DNA of 64,000 nt from Dokdonella_A sp937902695 (GTDB lineage: Bacteria > Pseudomonadota > Gammaproteobacteria > Xanthomonadales > Rhodanobacteraceae), in the NCBI GenBank assembly GCA_048498135.1, contig JBEHYO010000005.1:1-64000 (forward strand), written 5' to 3'. The notes beneath the pieces are model-generated. The model ran no database searches. It saw only the letters and a program-made list of their open reading frames with translations, and was not told the DNA's origin. Within the stretch, counting starts at the first letter, position 1, and every line of letters starts with the position of its first letter. Below, piece after piece: positions 7,638 through 19,933 of this stretch. A program made the translations under genes and the position numbers.

Positions 7638-10055
7638 TCATTCGTGCCTCAGCGCGACAGCCGGATCGACGCGGAGTGCGCGCCGCACGGGTACGCTGAC
7701 GGCGAGCGCGACGGCGGCAACGAGCACCGCGAGCGCGGCGCCGATCGCTGCGATGCCGACCGTCTCGATGTTCTCGAGCGAGCGCGTCAACAGGCGCGCG
7801 AGCACGATGCCGGCGACGTCGCCGACTGCAAGGCCAGCGCCGAGCTCGACGACGCTGCGCCCGAACACGTCGCCGAGCACGTGCCTCGCCGGCGCGCCGA
7901 GCGCGCGACGCACGCCGATCTCGCGCGTGCGTTGTGCGACGGCGAACGCCATGACGCCGTAGAGCCCGGCGCCGGCGAGCGCCAGCGCGATCAGGCCGAA
8001 CGCGGCGAAGCTCTTCGCGACGATGCGCTCCGCGATCGTCGACGCGCGGATCACGTCGGCGTAGTCGCGCACCCAGTAGAGCGGCGCGTCGGCGTCGACC
8101 GCGTGCACGATCGCGTTGAGCCGCGGCACGAATGCAAGCGCGCCGCCGCGCGTGCGCACGGCGATCGTCGCGATGTAGAACGGATCCTGGCTCAGCGGGC
8201 GCAGCAGCGAAGGCGCGGGCGCGTTGCCGGGCACGTCGAGCGTCAGCGCGGCGACGACGCCGACGACGGTCACGGTCGGGCCGTCCGGATCGCGCGGATC
8301 GATGCGGAAGCGGCGGCCGACGATCGGCGCGCCGTTGCCGAAGCGCTCGGCGAACTTGCGGTCTACCACTGCGACCGGTGCGGTATCGGCGCGGTCACGC
8401 TCGTCGAAGAAGCGGCCCTGTTCGAGCTTGACGCCGTACGCGCCGGGGAAATGCGCGTCGACCGCACCGGAATAGAACGTCGGCGGATCGGCGTCGCCGG
8501 GCGCCGTGCCTTCGGGCAACACGAAATGGAAGCTGTTGTAGAACGTGCCGGGCAGCGCGGTGCCGACGCTCGCGTCGACCACGCCGGCGTCGTCGCGCAG
8601 GCGCTCCGCGATGCGCTCGAAGACCTGGACCTGTTCCGGCGCATCCGGATGCACGGCGGTCGACAGCGCGATGCGCGCGGTCAGCAGCCGGTCCTGATCG
8701 ATGCCGAGGTCGGCGCGGTCGAGCGCGCCGATGCCGCGCACGAGCGTGCCGACGCAGATCAGGAGCGCGCACGACAGCGCGATCTCGCCGACGACGAGCA
8801 CGCGGCTCGTGCGCGCGAACGATCCGCCGGCGACGCCGCGGGAGCCTTGTCGGATATCGCCGCCGATTGCCATGCGCCCGGCGCGGAGCGCGGGCAAAAG
8901 ACCGGCGGCGATCGCCGCGAATGTCGCTGCCGCGAACGCGAGCAGCACGACGCGAAGGTCGGCGTCGAAGCGGAGCCACAGCGGGAAGAACTCGGTGTCC
9001 TGCATCGCGCCCTGCTGCCACGCGACGCCGGCGCGCGCGAGCGCGAAGGCGAGCGCCGTCGCGAGCGTCGTCAGCAGGAGGCTCTCGACGAGGATGCGCG
9101 AAATGAGCCGCCGCCGGCCCGCGCCGAGCGCGACGCGCACGGCGAGATCGTGCGAGCGACCGAGCGTGCGCGTCAGCAGGAGGTTCGCCGCGTTCGCGCA
9201 CGAGACGAGCAGCACCATCGCCACGGCGGCGAGCATGCTGCCGAGCGTGCCGCGCGTCGTGCGATCGGCCGCCATGCGCGCGAGCGGCTCGACGCGGAAG
9301 CTGCGGCCGCGAAAGCGCTCGGGATCGGCGCGCGCGGCGTCGGCGAACCAGCGGTCGAACGCGGCGGCGAGATCGGCGTCGCTCGCATCGGCATGGCGCC
9401 GCGCGATGACCCAGTACGCGAACGGATCGACCGGCACGCGATCGGCGATCGTCGTCGACGGAACCCAGAGGTCCTCGTTGCGCGGATAGGTGAAGCCGTC
9501 CGGCATGACGCCGATCACCGTCGCCGGCTGGCCGTCGACGCGGATCGTGCGGCCGACGATGGACCGGTCGCCGCCGTAGCGCGATTGCCAAAGCGAGTAC
9601 GAGAGCATCGCGGTGGGCGCTGCGCCGGATTTCGAGTCGGCGTCCGAGAACTCGCGGCCGATCAGCGGCGCGACGCCGAGCACGCGGAAGAGGTTCGCCG
9701 TGACGTGGCCGCCGTGATAGCGCTCGGCGCGGTCGAAATCGCTCAGATTGATCGTCGAGCGCGCGACCGCGCCGACTTCCCCTTTCGGCGCGACGTAGCG
9801 CTGCAATTGCGCGAGGTCGCGGCTGTCGACCGGGAACACGTTGCCGAGGCCGCCGTCGCCGAAGAAGCCGGCTTGCACCAGTTGCGCGGGCTCGGCGAAC
9901 GGCAGCGGACGCAGGATGAAGCCGTCGAGCAGCGTGAGCATGAAGATCACGCAGGCGAGGCCCGCGCCGAGCACGCCGACGAGGAGCGCGGCAAAGCCGG
10001 GATTCTTCAGCGTCGAACGCAGTGCGTCGCGGAAATCGTGGAGGAGTGCGGTCAT
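7638..10055 (-). CDS. ABC permease 1, two-module MacB/FtsX type (ADOP-like)
   Basis: This 805 aa inner-membrane permease has the duplicated layout of ADOP-like permeases: one N-terminal helix (about residues 18-45), a large periplasmic MacB_PCD domain, three or four central helices around LGSMLAAVAMVLLVSC, a second periplasmic domain, and three C-terminal helices. The FtsX coupling motif appears twice (LAVRVALGAGRRR and REIGVRRALGAP), so one polypeptide can contact two ATPase subunits. It ends in DPAVALRHE. The ATG at 10053-10055 aligns with the starts of its paralogues; a longer open frame reaches 10205 but overlaps permease 2 by 137 nt. Closest sister in the operon is permease 4, sharing the GLACxIFML helix, LRPLPF, ERxxGxxVTANLxRVLGVAPL and YWVRDY segments. 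It starts 13 nt after permease 2. Confidence 0.92.
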   Translation of the reverse strand: MTALLHDFRDALRSTLKNPGFAALLVGVLGAGLACVIFMLTLLDGFILRPLPFAEPAQLVQAGFFGDGGLGNVFPVDSRDLAQLQRYVAPKGEVGAVARSTINLSDFDRAERYHGGHVTANLFRVLGVAPLIGREFSDADSKSGAAPTAMLSYSLWQSRYGGDRSIVGRTIRVDGQPATVIGVMPDGFTYPRNEDLWVPSTTIADRVPVDPFAYWVIARRHADASDADLAAAFDRWFADAARADPERFRGRSFRVEPLARMAADRTTRGTLGSMLAAVAMVLLVSCANAANLLLTRTLGRSHDLAVRVALGAGRRRLISRILVESLLLTTLATALAFALARAGVAWQQGAMQDTEFFPLWLRFDADLRVVLLAFAAATFAAIAAGLLPALRAGRMAIGGDIRQGSRGVAGGSFARTSRVLVVGEIALSCALLICVGTLVRGIGALDRADLGIDQDRLLTARIALSTAVHPDAPEQVQVFERIAERLRDDAGVVDASVGTALPGTFYNSFHFVLPEGTAPGDADPPTFYSGAVDAHFPGAYGVKLEQGRFFDERDRADTAPVAVVDRKFAERFGNGAPIVGRRFRIDPRDPDGPTVTVVGVVAALTLDVPGNAPAPSLLRPLSQDPFYIATIAVRTRGGALAFVPRLNAIVHAVDADAPLYWVRDYADVIRASTIAERIVAKSFAAFGLIALALAGAGLYGVMAFAVAQRTREIGVRRALGAPARHVLGDVFGRSVVELGAGLAVGDVAGIVLARLLTRSLENIETVGIAAIGAALAVLVAAVALAVSVPVRRALRVDPAVALRHE

Positions 10056-10068
10056 CGGGTGGCCCTGC

Positions 10069-12516
<2,448 letters not shown>

Positions 12517-12528
12517 GGCTTCACCTGC

Positions 12529-14985
12529 TCATTCGTAGCGCAACGCTTCGATCGGCGCCGTCCGCGCCGCGCGTCGCGCGGGCAGCCAGCACGCGACGAG
12601 CGACGTGAGCGCGAGCACCGCGACGACCGCCGAGAGGCTGACGAGATCGATCGCGCCGACGCCGAAGAGCTGGCTCTGCAGCACGAAGCCGAGAGCGATG
12701 GCCCCGACGATGCCGATGCCGAGCCCGATGCCGACGAGCCGCGCGCCGTCGCCGAGGACGTGCCGGCGGATGCGCGCGGTATCGGCGCCGATCGCCATGC
12801 GCACGCCGAACTCGCCGGTGCGCTGCGCGACGGCGAACGCGAGCACGCCGTAGATGCCGATCGCGGCCAGCACGAGCGCGAGCGCGGCGAACACGCCGAT
12901 CAGCTGCATCGGCACGCGACGGCCGGTCAGCGAGAGCTGCACGCGCTGGTCGAGCGTCATCAGGTCGAACAGCGGCTGATCCGGATCGACGTTGTGGATC
13001 GCTTCGCGCAGCGGCTGCGACAGCGCGGCGGGCGGACCTGACGTGCGCAGGATCAGCGCAACCGTTTCGGCGGGCACCTGACCGTAGTCGAGGTAGTAGG
13101 TTTCCTCCTTGACGTCCTCGCCGAGGTCGCCGTTCTTGACCGTGCCGACGACGCCGACGATCGTGAACCTGCGATCGGTCACGCCGGGCCGCTCGAGATC
13201 GAGCACCTGGCCGACCGCATCGCCGTTCGGGAAGCGCTTCTTCGCGAAGAGCTCGTCGATGAGCGCGACCTTGTTCGGGCTCGTCCAGTCGCTCGCTTCG
13301 AACCAGCGGCCCTGCCTGAGCGGAATGCCCATCGCCTTGAAGTAGTCCGCATCGGCGGTGCGCGCGAATGCGTGCGGCGTCGCGCCGTTGTCCGGGCGAC
13401 CGCCGATGCGGTAGCTCGAGCCTGCGTTGTTGTCGGACATCGGCTGCGCGTCGGCAAGACCGGCTGCGACGACGCCCGGAAGATTGCGTGCCGCCTCGAG
13501 ATAGCGCGCCATGACCGCGGCGCGGGACGCATCGTCCGGATATTTCGCCTTCGGCAGCGCGATCGCGGCGGTCAGCACGCCGCTGCTTTCGAAGCCGGGG
13601 CTTTCCTGCACGACTTTCGCGAAGCTCCGCACCAGGAGGCCCGCGCTCGCCAGCAGCGCGACGGCGAGCGCGATCTGCACGACGACGAGCGTCGAGCGCA
13701 CGGCCCGCGCATGGCGTCCGCCGCCGCCGAGCCGGCCCGATTCGCGCAGCACCTGCTGCGGCTGGCCAAGCCCGGTCGACAGCACCGGCGCGAGGCCGAA
13801 CACGAGCCCGGCGCCGACGGCGACGGCGAGCGTGAACATGAGGACGCGCACGTCGAGGCCGAGCGAGACCCAGTCGGGCAGGAGGCCGGTCATGCCGACC
13901 AGACGCTGGCCGATCGCGGCGAATCCGACACCGAGCGCGGCGCCGGCGACGGCGAGCAGCACGGCCTCGATGAGAAGCTGGCGCGCGACGCGCGCGCGGC
14001 TCGCGCCGAGCGCGGTGCGCACCGAGAGCTCCTTCTGGCGCGCCGAGAGCCGCGTGAGCAGGAGGTTCGCGATGTTCGCGCAGGCGATCAGCAGGACCAG
14101 CCCGACGGCGAGCTGCAACAGGAACAGCATGCGCGAGTGCTCGCCGGCGAGCAGCGTGCGCAGCGGCCGCACGTTGACGGTGAATCCGGCCGATTTCATG
14201 AACGCCGCGAAACGCGTGCCGCCGCCGCCGATCGCGCCGATGCGATCGAGGTTGCGGCGGATGACGAGATCGGCCTGTTGCTTGACGTCGCCGAGCGTCG
14301 CGCCCGGCGCGAGGCGCGCGATGCTCGTCGAGAACTCGTAGCCGCGCTGGTCGTCGGATTTCTGCGCGGCGGTGAATGCGAACGGCACGTAGAGCGCCGT
14401 CTCGCGCGTGGGGAACATGAAGCCCGCCGGCATGACGCCGATCACCTTGTAGCTTTCGCCGTTGAGCCTGAGCTCGCGGCCGACGATGCCGGGATCGGCG
14501 TTGAAGCGGTTCTTCCACATCGCATCGCCGAGCACGACGACGCGATCGGCGCCGGTTTGCGCCTCGTCGTCGTTGAACGCACGGCCGAGCGCCGGACTCA
14601 CGCCGAGCGTCGCGAAGAGCGTCGGGGTCGCGCGGATGCCGTGCACGCGCTCGGGCGCGCCTTCGATCGCCAGGTTGAAGTTGTCGTTGGTGTAGAGCGC
14701 GCTTTCGGCGAGCGCCTTGACGCCTTCGCGCCGGTCGAGGTAGTCGGGAATCGAGGCGCCGGTCGCATCGAGCCCCATGTTCGGATAGCGGTTCTCGACA
14801 TCGACCAGCGCCGCGTCGTCGCGGTATGGCAGCGGCGTCAGGTAGATGCCGTCGATCAGGCTGAAGACGAGCGTGTTGGCGCCGATCGCGAGCGCCAGCG
14901 TCAGCAGGGCGGCGATCGTGAAGGCGGGGCGTGCGGTCAGCGAACGGAGTCCGTAGCGCAGGTCCTGGAACAAGCTGTCGAACAT
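12529..14985 (-). CDS. ABC permease 3, two-module MacB/FtsX type (ADOP-like)
   Basis: This 818 aa permease begins MFDSLFQDLRYGLRSL. The ATG at 14983-14985 is preceded by a near-perfect Shine-Dalgarno AGGAGG, 4 nt upstream, which decides the start although the frame remains open far upstream to 16980. The protein has the N-terminal helix FTIAALLTLALAIGANTLVFS, a periplasmic domain, the coupling motif KELSVRTALGASRARVAR, the helix LVVVQIALAVALLASAGLLV, a second periplasmic domain and C-terminal helices with the motif GEFGVRMAIGADTAR. It ends in TAPIEALRYE. It lies 35 nt after permease 4 and 12 nt before permease 2. The strong ribosome-binding site in mid-operon suggests it may be made in relatively high amount. 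Confidence 0.93.
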   Translation of the reverse strand: MFDSLFQDLRYGLRSLTARPAFTIAALLTLALAIGANTLVFSLIDGIYLTPLPYRDDAALVDVENRYPNMGLDATGASIPDYLDRREGVKALAESALYTNDNFNLAIEGAPERVHGIRATPTLFATLGVSPALGRAFNDDEAQTGADRVVVLGDAMWKNRFNADPGIVGRELRLNGESYKVIGVMPAGFMFPTRETALYVPFAFTAAQKSDDQRGYEFSTSIARLAPGATLGDVKQQADLVIRRNLDRIGAIGGGGTRFAAFMKSAGFTVNVRPLRTLLAGEHSRMLFLLQLAVGLVLLIACANIANLLLTRLSARQKELSVRTALGASRARVARQLLIEAVLLAVAGAALGVGFAAIGQRLVGMTGLLPDWVSLGLDVRVLMFTLAVAVGAGLVFGLAPVLSTGLGQPQQVLRESGRLGGGGRHARAVRSTLVVVQIALAVALLASAGLLVRSFAKVVQESPGFESSGVLTAAIALPKAKYPDDASRAAVMARYLEAARNLPGVVAAGLADAQPMSDNNAGSSYRIGGRPDNGATPHAFARTADADYFKAMGIPLRQGRWFEASDWTSPNKVALIDELFAKKRFPNGDAVGQVLDLERPGVTDRRFTIVGVVGTVKNGDLGEDVKEETYYLDYGQVPAETVALILRTSGPPAALSQPLREAIHNVDPDQPLFDLMTLDQRVQLSLTGRRVPMQLIGVFAALALVLAAIGIYGVLAFAVAQRTGEFGVRMAIGADTARIRRHVLGDGARLVGIGLGIGIVGAIALGFVLQSQLFGVGAIDLVSLSAVVAVLALTSLVACWLPARRAARTAPIEALRYE

Positions 14986-15020
14986 GGATCCTCCTTGGAT
15001 CGTGCGTCCCCGCGCACCGA

Positions 15021-17456
15021 TCATTCGTAACGCAATGCAACCATCGGATCGACGCGCAGCGCGCGCCGTGCCGGGATCAGCGTCGCCAGCAGCGCCGCGC
15101 CGACGAGCACGGCGAGCGCGGCGATGACGACGGCGGTGTTCTCGCGCTCGATGCTGGCGAGCCAGCCGGTCAGCGCGTTCGCGAAAGGAATGCCGAGCGC
15201 GAGGCCGATCGCGAGCCCGGTCAGAAGCTGCACGGCGCTGCGCGCGAAGAGGCTGCGCAGCACGCGCGTGTCGGGCGCGCCGAGCGCGCGGCGCACGCCG
15301 ATCTCGCGGATGCGCTGGCTGACGCTGAATGCCATGACGCCGTAGAGTCCGGCGCCGGCGAGCAGCAGCGCGACGAGGCCGAACGCGCCGAACCATTGCG
15401 CGACGACGCGCTCGCCGTAGGTCACGCTCCGGATGATCGTCCGGTAGTCGCGCACCCAGTAGAGCGGCGTATCCGCGTCGACTTCGCGCATGATTTCGGC
15501 GAGGCGCGGCGCGAACGCGCCGGGTTCGCCGCGCGCGCGGATCGCGAGACTTGCGATGCGGCCGGGATCCTGGCGCAACGGCACGAGCATCGTCGGCGTG
15601 GGCGTGTCGCCAGGCTGGTTCAGCGTGAGGCGGCCGATCACGCCGACGACGGTGACGGTCCGGCCGTCGGGATCGTTCGGATCGAGGCGGAAGCGCTTGC
15701 CGACGAGCGAGTCGCCGTTGCCGAAGCGTTCGGCGAAGCGGCGGTCGACGACCGCGACGCGGTCGCCGTCGGCGGTGTCGCGCGAGTCGAAGAAGCGCCC
15801 TTCCTGCAGCGTGATGCCGTACGCGGCGAGGAAGCCGTCGTCGACGGCGCCATAACTCGCGGCGGGCGCGGCGTGATCGGTCGGCGGGACCGTGCCACTC
15901 GCGATGACGTCGTGCATGAAGTTGATGCGCGCCGGCAGCACGGTGCCCGCGCCGACCGCCGCGACACCGGGCTCGGCGCGGACGCGCTCGACGAGCTTCT
16001 CGAAGAGCCGCACCTGCTCCGCGCCGGTCGGGTATCTGCTCGTGAAAAGCGCGACGCGCGCGGTCAGCAGGTGGTTCGTATCGATGCCGAGATCGAGCCG
16101 GTCGAGCGCGGCGACGCCGCGCACCATCGTGCCGACGCTGATCAGGAGCAGGCACGAGAGCGCGATCTCGCCGACGACGAGCACGCGGCTGACGCGCGCG
16201 AAGGCGCCACCGGCGACGCTGCGCGTGCCGTCGCGCAACGCGCCGGCCGGCGCCGAGCCTGCGGCACGGAGGGCGGGCAGGATGCCGGTCGCGAGCGCGG
16301 TCAGGAGCGCGGCGCCGAGCGCCATCGCGATCACGTTGGCATCCACGTCGAAGCGCAGCCAGCGCGGCGGGCCGCTTTCCGCGTTGAGGAACGACGTCTG
16401 CTGATACGCGACGAGCGCGAGCACGAGCGGCATCGCGAGTGCCGCCGCGATGAGGCTGAGGAGGAGGCTCTGCGCGAGCAGGTGCACGACGAGCCGCGTG
16501 CGGCTCGCGCCGAGCGCGACGCGGACGGCGAGCTCCTGGCGACGCCCGATCGTGCGTGTCAGCAGGAGATTCGCGGCGTTCGCGCAGGCGACCAGCAGCA
16601 CGAGCACGACGGCGGCGAGCATGATGCCGAGGATCGCGCGCGTCGTGCGGCTGATCGTCAGGTACTCGAGCGGGTCGACACGGATGTCGAAGCCGCGCAG
16701 GCGCTCGGGCTCCGCGCGGACCGCATCGGCAAACCAGGCCTGGATCGCCGTGTGCACCGCCGCATCGACGACGCCGGCATGACGGCGCATCACGGCGACA
16801 TAGCCCTCGTCCGGCGCCGCCGACTCGGAAAGCATCGCCGGCAGCCAGATCATCTCCTTGTACGGGTACGTGAAGTGCGGCGGCATCACGCCGATCACGA
16901 TCGCCGGCGCCGAATTGACGCGCACGGCGCGGCCGACGATCGCGGGATCGCCGTTGTAACGCTGCTGCCAGACATCCCACGAGAGCATCGCCACCGGCGC
17001 TGCGCCGGGACGCTCGTCCTCTGCGGTGAAGTCGCGGCCGAGCAGCGGCGCGACGCCGAGCACGCGCCAGAGATTCGCCGTCACGCTGGCACCGTCGAAG
17101 CGTTCCGCGTTGTCCATGTCGCTCAGCGTCACGGTCGAGCGCGTGAAGCCGCCGACGTCGGCCTTGCCGTCGAGCACGCGACGCAGCGCGATCAGATCCT
17201 TCGATGCGACGTCCTGGATGTCGTCGCCCGAATGCGGCGTGACGAAGCCCGCGCTCAGCAGCTGATCCGGTGCCGGGAACGGCAGCGGCCGGAGCACGAA
17301 CGTGTTCACCATGACGAGCATGAAGATCGTGCAGGCGAGGCCGACGCCGAGCACGGCGACGACCAGCGCGGAGAAGCTCGGCCGGTTCGCGATCGCGCGG
17401 AACGCCGCCTTGAGCTCGGCGCGCATGGCGGCGATGACTTCGACGATTGCAGGCAT
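15021..17456 (-). CDS. ABC permease 4, two-module MacB/FtsX type (ADOP-like)
   Basis: This 811 aa permease has the same duplicated plan and is the closest paralogue of permease 1: both share the ALVV(A/G)VLGxGLACxIFML-type first helix, similar periplasmic openings and the motif (R/G)EIGVRRALGAP. The central part carries VLVLLVACANAANLLLTRT and QELAVRVALGASRTRL. The C-terminus ends in DPMVALRYE. The start at 17456 is supported by GAGGAG six bases upstream; Met11 (17426) is a possible alternative. It begins 10 nt after permease 5 stops. The permease 1/permease 4 pair points to a tandem duplication followed by separation through the other paralogues. Confidence 0.92.
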   Translation of the reverse strand: MPAIVEVIAAMRAELKAAFRAIANRPSFSALVVAVLGVGLACTIFMLVMVNTFVLRPLPFPAPDQLLSAGFVTPHSGDDIQDVASKDLIALRRVLDGKADVGGFTRSTVTLSDMDNAERFDGASVTANLWRVLGVAPLLGRDFTAEDERPGAAPVAMLSWDVWQQRYNGDPAIVGRAVRVNSAPAIVIGVMPPHFTYPYKEMIWLPAMLSESAAPDEGYVAVMRRHAGVVDAAVHTAIQAWFADAVRAEPERLRGFDIRVDPLEYLTISRTTRAILGIMLAAVVLVLLVACANAANLLLTRTIGRRQELAVRVALGASRTRLVVHLLAQSLLLSLIAAALAMPLVLALVAYQQTSFLNAESGPPRWLRFDVDANVIAMALGAALLTALATGILPALRAAGSAPAGALRDGTRSVAGGAFARVSRVLVVGEIALSCLLLISVGTMVRGVAALDRLDLGIDTNHLLTARVALFTSRYPTGAEQVRLFEKLVERVRAEPGVAAVGAGTVLPARINFMHDVIASGTVPPTDHAAPAASYGAVDDGFLAAYGITLQEGRFFDSRDTADGDRVAVVDRRFAERFGNGDSLVGKRFRLDPNDPDGRTVTVVGVIGRLTLNQPGDTPTPTMLVPLRQDPGRIASLAIRARGEPGAFAPRLAEIMREVDADTPLYWVRDYRTIIRSVTYGERVVAQWFGAFGLVALLLAGAGLYGVMAFSVSQRIREIGVRRALGAPDTRVLRSLFARSAVQLLTGLAIGLALGIPFANALTGWLASIERENTAVVIAALAVLVGAALLATLIPARRALRVDPMVALRYE

Positions 17457-17466
17457 CGTGATCTCC

Positions 17467-19863
17467 TCAGCTCAGCGCTTCGCGCGGCGCGACGGCCGAC
17501 GCGCGTCGCGCCGGCACCAGACAGGCGAGCAGCAGCGTCGCGAGCAGGAGCGCGCTGACGCCGCCGAGCGTGACCGGATCGCCGGCCGGCACGCCGTAAA
17601 GCATGCTTCGCGCCGCGCGCGTCGCGGCGAGCGCCAGCACGATGCCGGCGGCGATGCCGGCGCCGCCGATCGAAAGGCCGCTGCCGAGCACGAGCCGTGC
17701 GATGCCGCGGCGCGACGAGCCGAGCGCCTGGCGCACCGCGAACTCGTGCGTGCGCTGGCCGACGACGAACGCCATCAGGCCATAGACGCCGCTGACGGCG
17801 AGCACGAACGCGATCGCCGAGAAGGCGCCGAGCAGCAGCAGGCTGAGGCGCCGGCCGGCGAGCGAATCGGCGCGCACGTCGGCGAGCGCGTGCAGGCTGT
17901 ACGGGATGCCGACCGCGTCGCGTTGCAGCGTCGCACGCAGCGCATCGATGAGCGCGCCGGGCGGCAGCGCCGAGCGCACCACGATGTTGAACTCGGCCGC
18001 GGCAGACGGATGCTGGGCGAAATCGACGTAGACCGAGCCGCGCGGCGCGCGGTCGAGGCGGCGCTCGCGCACGTCGCCGACGATGCCGACGATCGTCAAC
18101 GGGCGCAGGTCGCCGTCCATGTTGCCCATCTGGATGCGCTTGCCGATCGGATCGGTGTCCCCGAACGCGGCGTGCGCGGCGGCGGCGCTGAGCAGCGCGA
18201 CGTGCGTGCCCTCGAGCGTGTCGCCGGCGTCGAACGCGCGGCCGCGCAGCAGCGGAATCCCGGTCGCCTTGAAATAACCGGCGCTGGCGACGCGGTATTC
18301 GGCGTAGCCGATCGACGGCGGCGCGTGCTGGATGTCGGTGACGCTGCCGTCCCAGAACGCGCCGTCGGGTGCGCTCGCCGAGAGCGGCAGCGCGCTGACG
18401 CCGCCGACGGCGGCGACGTCCGGCAAGGCTTCGAAGTCGCGCATCAGCTCCTGATAGCGCCGCACGGTTTCGCTCGCGGCCGTCGCGTCGCGCGTCCACG
18501 GCTGCGACACCTGCACGCTGACCGCGCCGTCGGGCTCGAAGCCGGGATCGACCGCGAGCAGTGCGAGGAAGCTTCGCGCGAGCAGCCCGGCGCCGATCAG
18601 CAGCACGGTGGTGAGTGCCGTCTGGCCGATCAGGAGCGCCGTGCGCGTGCGGATGTGCGTGCGCCCGGCGGACATGCCGCGGCTCGATTCGCGCAGCTCG
18701 CCGACGGGATCGTTGCGGCGCGTGTTGAGCAGCACCGAACCCGCGACGATGAGCGCGATGACGACGGCCGCAACGAGGCTCGAGGCCACGAGGCCGCCGC
18801 CGAGCGCGATCTCGTCCGCGCGCGGCAATGCTTCGGCCGCGATGCGAACGAGCGCGTCGATCGCGAGCTTCGCCGCGCCGAGCGCGACGGCGACCGCGCC
18901 GAAGGCGATCAGCAGGCTTTCGATCAGGACCTGGCTTGCGAGCCGCGCACTGCTCGCGCCGAGCGCGGCGCGCACCGCGAGCTCGCGCGTGCGCGCGCCG
19001 TTCAGCGCGAGCAGCAGGTTCGTCGTGTTGATGATCGCGATCAGCAGCAGGAATGCCGTGCCGGACGCGAGCAGCAGCAGCGCGTTGCGGGTGGGCGCGG
19101 CGATCGCTTCGCGGAGCGGCGTCAGGTCGAAGCCGACGGCGTCGATGCCGTCGCCGAAGCGCGCCTTGAGGGTGTGCGCGAGCGTCGTCGCGGCGAGCCG
19201 CGCAGGGCCGAGCTCGCCGGCGGCGCGCAGGCGCGCGATCGCCGCGAAGTTGTGCGCGGTCCGCGACGGATACGGCGCGTCGAGATTCGGCGTCCACGCC
19301 ACGGCTTCGGCCGGATACGCGAAGCGGCGCGGCATCACGCCGACGATCGTGTAGCGCTTGCCGTTGAGATCGATGGGGCTGCCGACGACGTCGCCGCGCG
19401 AGGCGAGCATGCCGCGCCAGAGCGCGTCGCTGACGACGGCGACTTTTTCGTGTTCGTCCTTGCCGAACGCGCGGCCGAGCGCCGGCGCGACGCCGATCGT
19501 CGAAAAGAAATCGCCGCCGGCGGTGTCGATCGTCGCGCGGATCGTGTTGTCGCCGCTGCGGATCGTGCCGGGCCATGCGTAGTGGTATGCGCTCGATGCG
19601 AACCTATCGACGGACGCGGCGATGTCATCGTAGTTCGGCTGCGCGAGCGGCATGAGATGGCCGTCGGCGGCGACTTCGCTGATTTCGACGAGCGCGCCGG
19701 CGTCCGGATAGGGCAGCGCGCGCAGCATGACCGCGTCGACGACGCAGCCGATCGCGATCGCGGCGGCGAGGCCGGTCGCGAGCGTCAGCATGGCGAAGAG
19801 GGCGGTGCCGGCGCGCGCGCGCAGGCTCCTCCATGCGAAACCGAGATCCTGCAGGATGTTCAT
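17467..19863 (-). CDS. ABC permease 5, two-module MacB/FtsX type (ADOP-like), divergent
   Basis: This 798 aa permease starts MNILQDLGFAWRSLRARAG, aligned with the other family members; an upstream ATG (19887) would add eight basic residues without a better ribosome-binding site. The first helix is ALFAMLTLATGLAAAIAIGCVV. The first coupling motif is RELAVRAALGASSARLAS and the second HEFAVRQALGSSRRGIAR. The central helices include AFLLLIAIINTTNLLLALNG. It ends in APREALS, lacking the DPxxALR terminus of permeases 1, 2 and 4. Its periplasmic domains resemble permease 2 and 3 more than permease 1 and 4. It lies 70 nt after permease 6 and 10 nt before permease 4. Confidence 0.91.
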   Translation of the reverse strand: MNILQDLGFAWRSLRARAGTALFAMLTLATGLAAAIAIGCVVDAVMLRALPYPDAGALVEISEVAADGHLMPLAQPNYDDIAASVDRFASSAYHYAWPGTIRSGDNTIRATIDTAGGDFFSTIGVAPALGRAFGKDEHEKVAVVSDALWRGMLASRGDVVGSPIDLNGKRYTIVGVMPRRFAYPAEAVAWTPNLDAPYPSRTAHNFAAIARLRAAGELGPARLAATTLAHTLKARFGDGIDAVGFDLTPLREAIAAPTRNALLLLASGTAFLLLIAIINTTNLLLALNGARTRELAVRAALGASSARLASQVLIESLLIAFGAVAVALGAAKLAIDALVRIAAEALPRADEIALGGGLVASSLVAAVVIALIVAGSVLLNTRRNDPVGELRESSRGMSAGRTHIRTRTALLIGQTALTTVLLIGAGLLARSFLALLAVDPGFEPDGAVSVQVSQPWTRDATAASETVRRYQELMRDFEALPDVAAVGGVSALPLSASAPDGAFWDGSVTDIQHAPPSIGYAEYRVASAGYFKATGIPLLRGRAFDAGDTLEGTHVALLSAAAAHAAFGDTDPIGKRIQMGNMDGDLRPLTIVGIVGDVRERRLDRAPRGSVYVDFAQHPSAAAEFNIVVRSALPPGALIDALRATLQRDAVGIPYSLHALADVRADSLAGRRLSLLLLGAFSAIAFVLAVSGVYGLMAFVVGQRTHEFAVRQALGSSRRGIARLVLGSGLSIGGAGIAAGIVLALAATRAARSMLYGVPAGDPVTLGGVSALLLATLLLACLVPARRASAVAPREALS

Positions 19864-19933
19864 CGGGCGATGCCTTCGAGACGGCATGGGTGGGTGTGTT
19901 GCAAGACGTTCACGGCGCGGTTCGCATCGACGG